From contig DBAW01000045.1 in assembly GCA_002291855.1 (NCBI GenBank), positions 1 through 6,049 on the forward strand: a stretch of DNA of 6,049 bases, in the 5' to 3' direction. Position numbers and translations under genes: made by a program. Below, piece after piece: positions 5,226-6,049 of this stretch (the first letter of the stretch is position 1; every line of letters starts with the position of its first letter). The DNA is from Sphingomonas sp. UBA1000 (lineage in GTDB: Bacteria > Pseudomonadota > Alphaproteobacteria > Sphingomonadales > Sphingomonadaceae). A model generated the notes under the pieces. It was not told where the DNA came from, did no database searches, and saw only the letters and a list, made by a program, of their open reading frames with translations.

Positions 5226-5594
5226 ATGATCCAGATGCAGTCCAACCTGGACGTGGCGGATAACTCGGGCGCGAAGCGCGTCCAGTGCATCAAGGTGCTG
5301 GGCGGGTCCAAGCGCCGCACCGCGACCGTCGGCGACATCATCGTCGTCTCGGTCAAGGAAGCGGCCCCGCGCGGCAAGGTGAAGAAGGGCGACGTGCACC
5401 GCGCGGTCATCGTGCGCACGGCCAAGGACATTCACCGTGCCGACGGCTCGACCATCCGGTTCGATTCGAACGCCGCTGTGCTTGTGAACAAGAACGAGGA
5501 GCCGATCGGGACCCGTATCTTCGGTCCGGTCGTGCGCGAACTGCGCGGCAAGAAGCACATGAAGATCATCAGCCTGGCGCCGGAGGTGCTGTAA
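5226..5594 (+). CDS. rplN: 50S ribosomal protein L14
   Basis: L14 (122 residues; standard length) binds 23S rRNA beside L19 and L3, forms intersubunit bridges with 16S rRNA, and is the docking site of the silencing factor RsfS. It begins MIQMQSNLDVADNSGAKRV, then shows CIKVLGGSKRRTATVGDIIV, AAPRGKVKKGDVHRAVIVRT and the conserved end RELRGKKHMKIISLAPEVL. It is the first gene of what is the spc operon in E. coli, but here it follows rpsQ without room for a promoter. Confidence 0.98.
   Translation: MIQMQSNLDVADNSGAKRVQCIKVLGGSKRRTATVGDIIVVSVKEAAPRGKVKKGDVHRAVIVRTAKDIHRADGSTIRFDSNAAVLVNKNEEPIGTRIFGPVVRELRGKKHMKIISLAPEVL
5582..5586 (+). promoter_or_regulatory. Ribosome binding site deciding the rplX start
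   Basis: GGAGG inside the end of rplN is 10 bases before the ATG at 5597 and 16 before a second in-frame ATG at 5603, so the upstream ATG is preferred. The two choices differ by only two residues (Met-Ala). Confidence 0.6.
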
Positions 5595-5596
5595 CC

Positions 5597-5917
5597 ATGG
5601 CTATGGCCAAGATCAAAAAGGGTGACACGGTCGTCGTCCTGTCCGGCAAGGACAAGGGCAAGACCGGCGAAGTCACCCGCGCCCTGCCGAAGGAAGGCAA
5701 GGTCGTTGTCGCCGGCGTGAATGTCGCCGTGCGCCACAAGAAGCCGAGCCAGGTCAACCCGCAGGGTGGCCTGGAGCGCGCGGAAGCGCCGATGCATGCC
5801 TCGAAGGTCGCGCTGGTCGACCCGAAGAGCGGCAAGGCGACCCGCGTCCGTTTCGAAACGCGCGATGGCAAGAAGGTCCGCGTGGCCGTCAAGTCCGGGG
5901 AGGTCATCAATGGCTGA
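5597..5917 (+). CDS. rplX: 50S ribosomal protein L24
   Basis: L24 (106 residues; E. coli 104) is one of the assembly-initiating proteins of the large subunit, binding near the 5' end of 23S rRNA and lying by the tunnel exit. The KOW motif sits near the N-terminus (IKKGDTVVVLSGKDKGKTGE, about residues 5-24), followed by VVVAGVNVAVRHKKPSQVNP and the GGLERAEAPMHASKVALVDP segment typical of the family. The start at 5597 gives MAMAKIKKGD; the alternative at 5603 gives MAKIKKGD. It starts 2 nt after rplN and overlaps rplE by 8 nt. Confidence 0.96.
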   Translation: MAMAKIKKGDTVVVLSGKDKGKTGEVTRALPKEGKVVVAGVNVAVRHKKPSQVNPQGGLERAEAPMHASKVALVDPKSGKATRVRFETRDGKKVRVAVKSGEVING

Positions 5918-6049
5918 CACCTACACCCCGCGGATGCGCAAGCTGTACAACGAGACCATCGTCAAGGCGATGACCGAGAAGTTCGGCTACAAGAATCCGC
6001 TCGAAGTGCCGAAGATCGACAAGATCGTGCTCAACATGGGCGTCGGCGA
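5910..6049 (+). CDS. rplE: 50S ribosomal protein L5, N-terminal part (cut by window end)
   Basis: The first 46 codons are present. They encode MADTYTPRMRKLYNETIVKA and then KFGYKNPLEVPKIDKIVLNMGVG, the recognised L5 N-terminus with its IDKIVLNMGVG signature. L5 binds 5S rRNA and forms the central protuberance, contacting P-site tRNA. The ATG lies within the last codons of rplX (ATGGCTGA), with GGGGAGG just upstream at about 5897-5902, so it is probably translationally coupled. The open frame continues past the window edge; rpsN and rpsH would be expected next. Confidence 0.96.
   Translation, partial: MADTYTPRMRKLYNETIVKAMTEKFGYKNPLEVPKIDKIVLNMGVG

Noticed and set aside
5285..5596. Open frame across rplN continuous with rplX
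   Set aside because: It is out-of-frame rplN sequence. L24 similarity begins only at the ATG at 5597.

Overview
The window is a GC-rich stretch of a bacterial ribosomal-protein supercluster, with every gene on the + strand. Gene order is rpsJ(3' end)-rplC-rplD-rplW-rplB-rpsS-rplV-rpsC-rplP-rpmC-rpsQ-rplN-rplX-rplE(5' end). This is the canonical S10 operon running straight into the spc operon. The protein sequences, the high GC content, the 122-residue L14, and the long Ala/Glu-rich tail of L3 suggest an alphaproteobacterium, most likely Sphingomonadales (Sphingomonas-like). That placement rests on recognition, not on a search.

Layout: 1-72 is the last part of rpsJ. 73-397 is the only sizeable gap (325 nt) and the only place with structure the genes do not explain. 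It holds an 11-bp hairpin, two tandem GC-rich hairpins, two GCAA-capped hairpins, and a textbook intrinsic terminator (9-bp stem plus five T) ending 63 nt before rplC. From 398 to the end, thirteen genes are packed with gaps of 0-17 nt or overlaps of 1-8 nt. No other gap exceeds 17 nt, so there is little room for an internal promoter; the L29/S17/L14 junctions are too tight for the separate spc promoter known in E. coli.

How it works together: all products are structural proteins of the ribosome. S10, S19, S3 and S17 belong to the small subunit. L3, L4, L23, L2, L22, L16, L29, L14, L24 and L5 belong to the large subunit. Close packing and frequent stop/start overlaps suggest translational coupling and equimolar output.

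The main point of interest is the leader between rpsJ and rplC. In E. coli the regulated S10 leader lies upstream of rpsJ. Here a terminator-bearing, structured region sits after rpsJ, so S10 could be expressed apart from the rest of the cluster, with the downstream genes under attenuation or fed by readthrough. No mobile element, CRISPR array, tRNA or rRNA, or broken gene was seen. The long open frames on the opposite strand are shadows of GC-rich codon usage.
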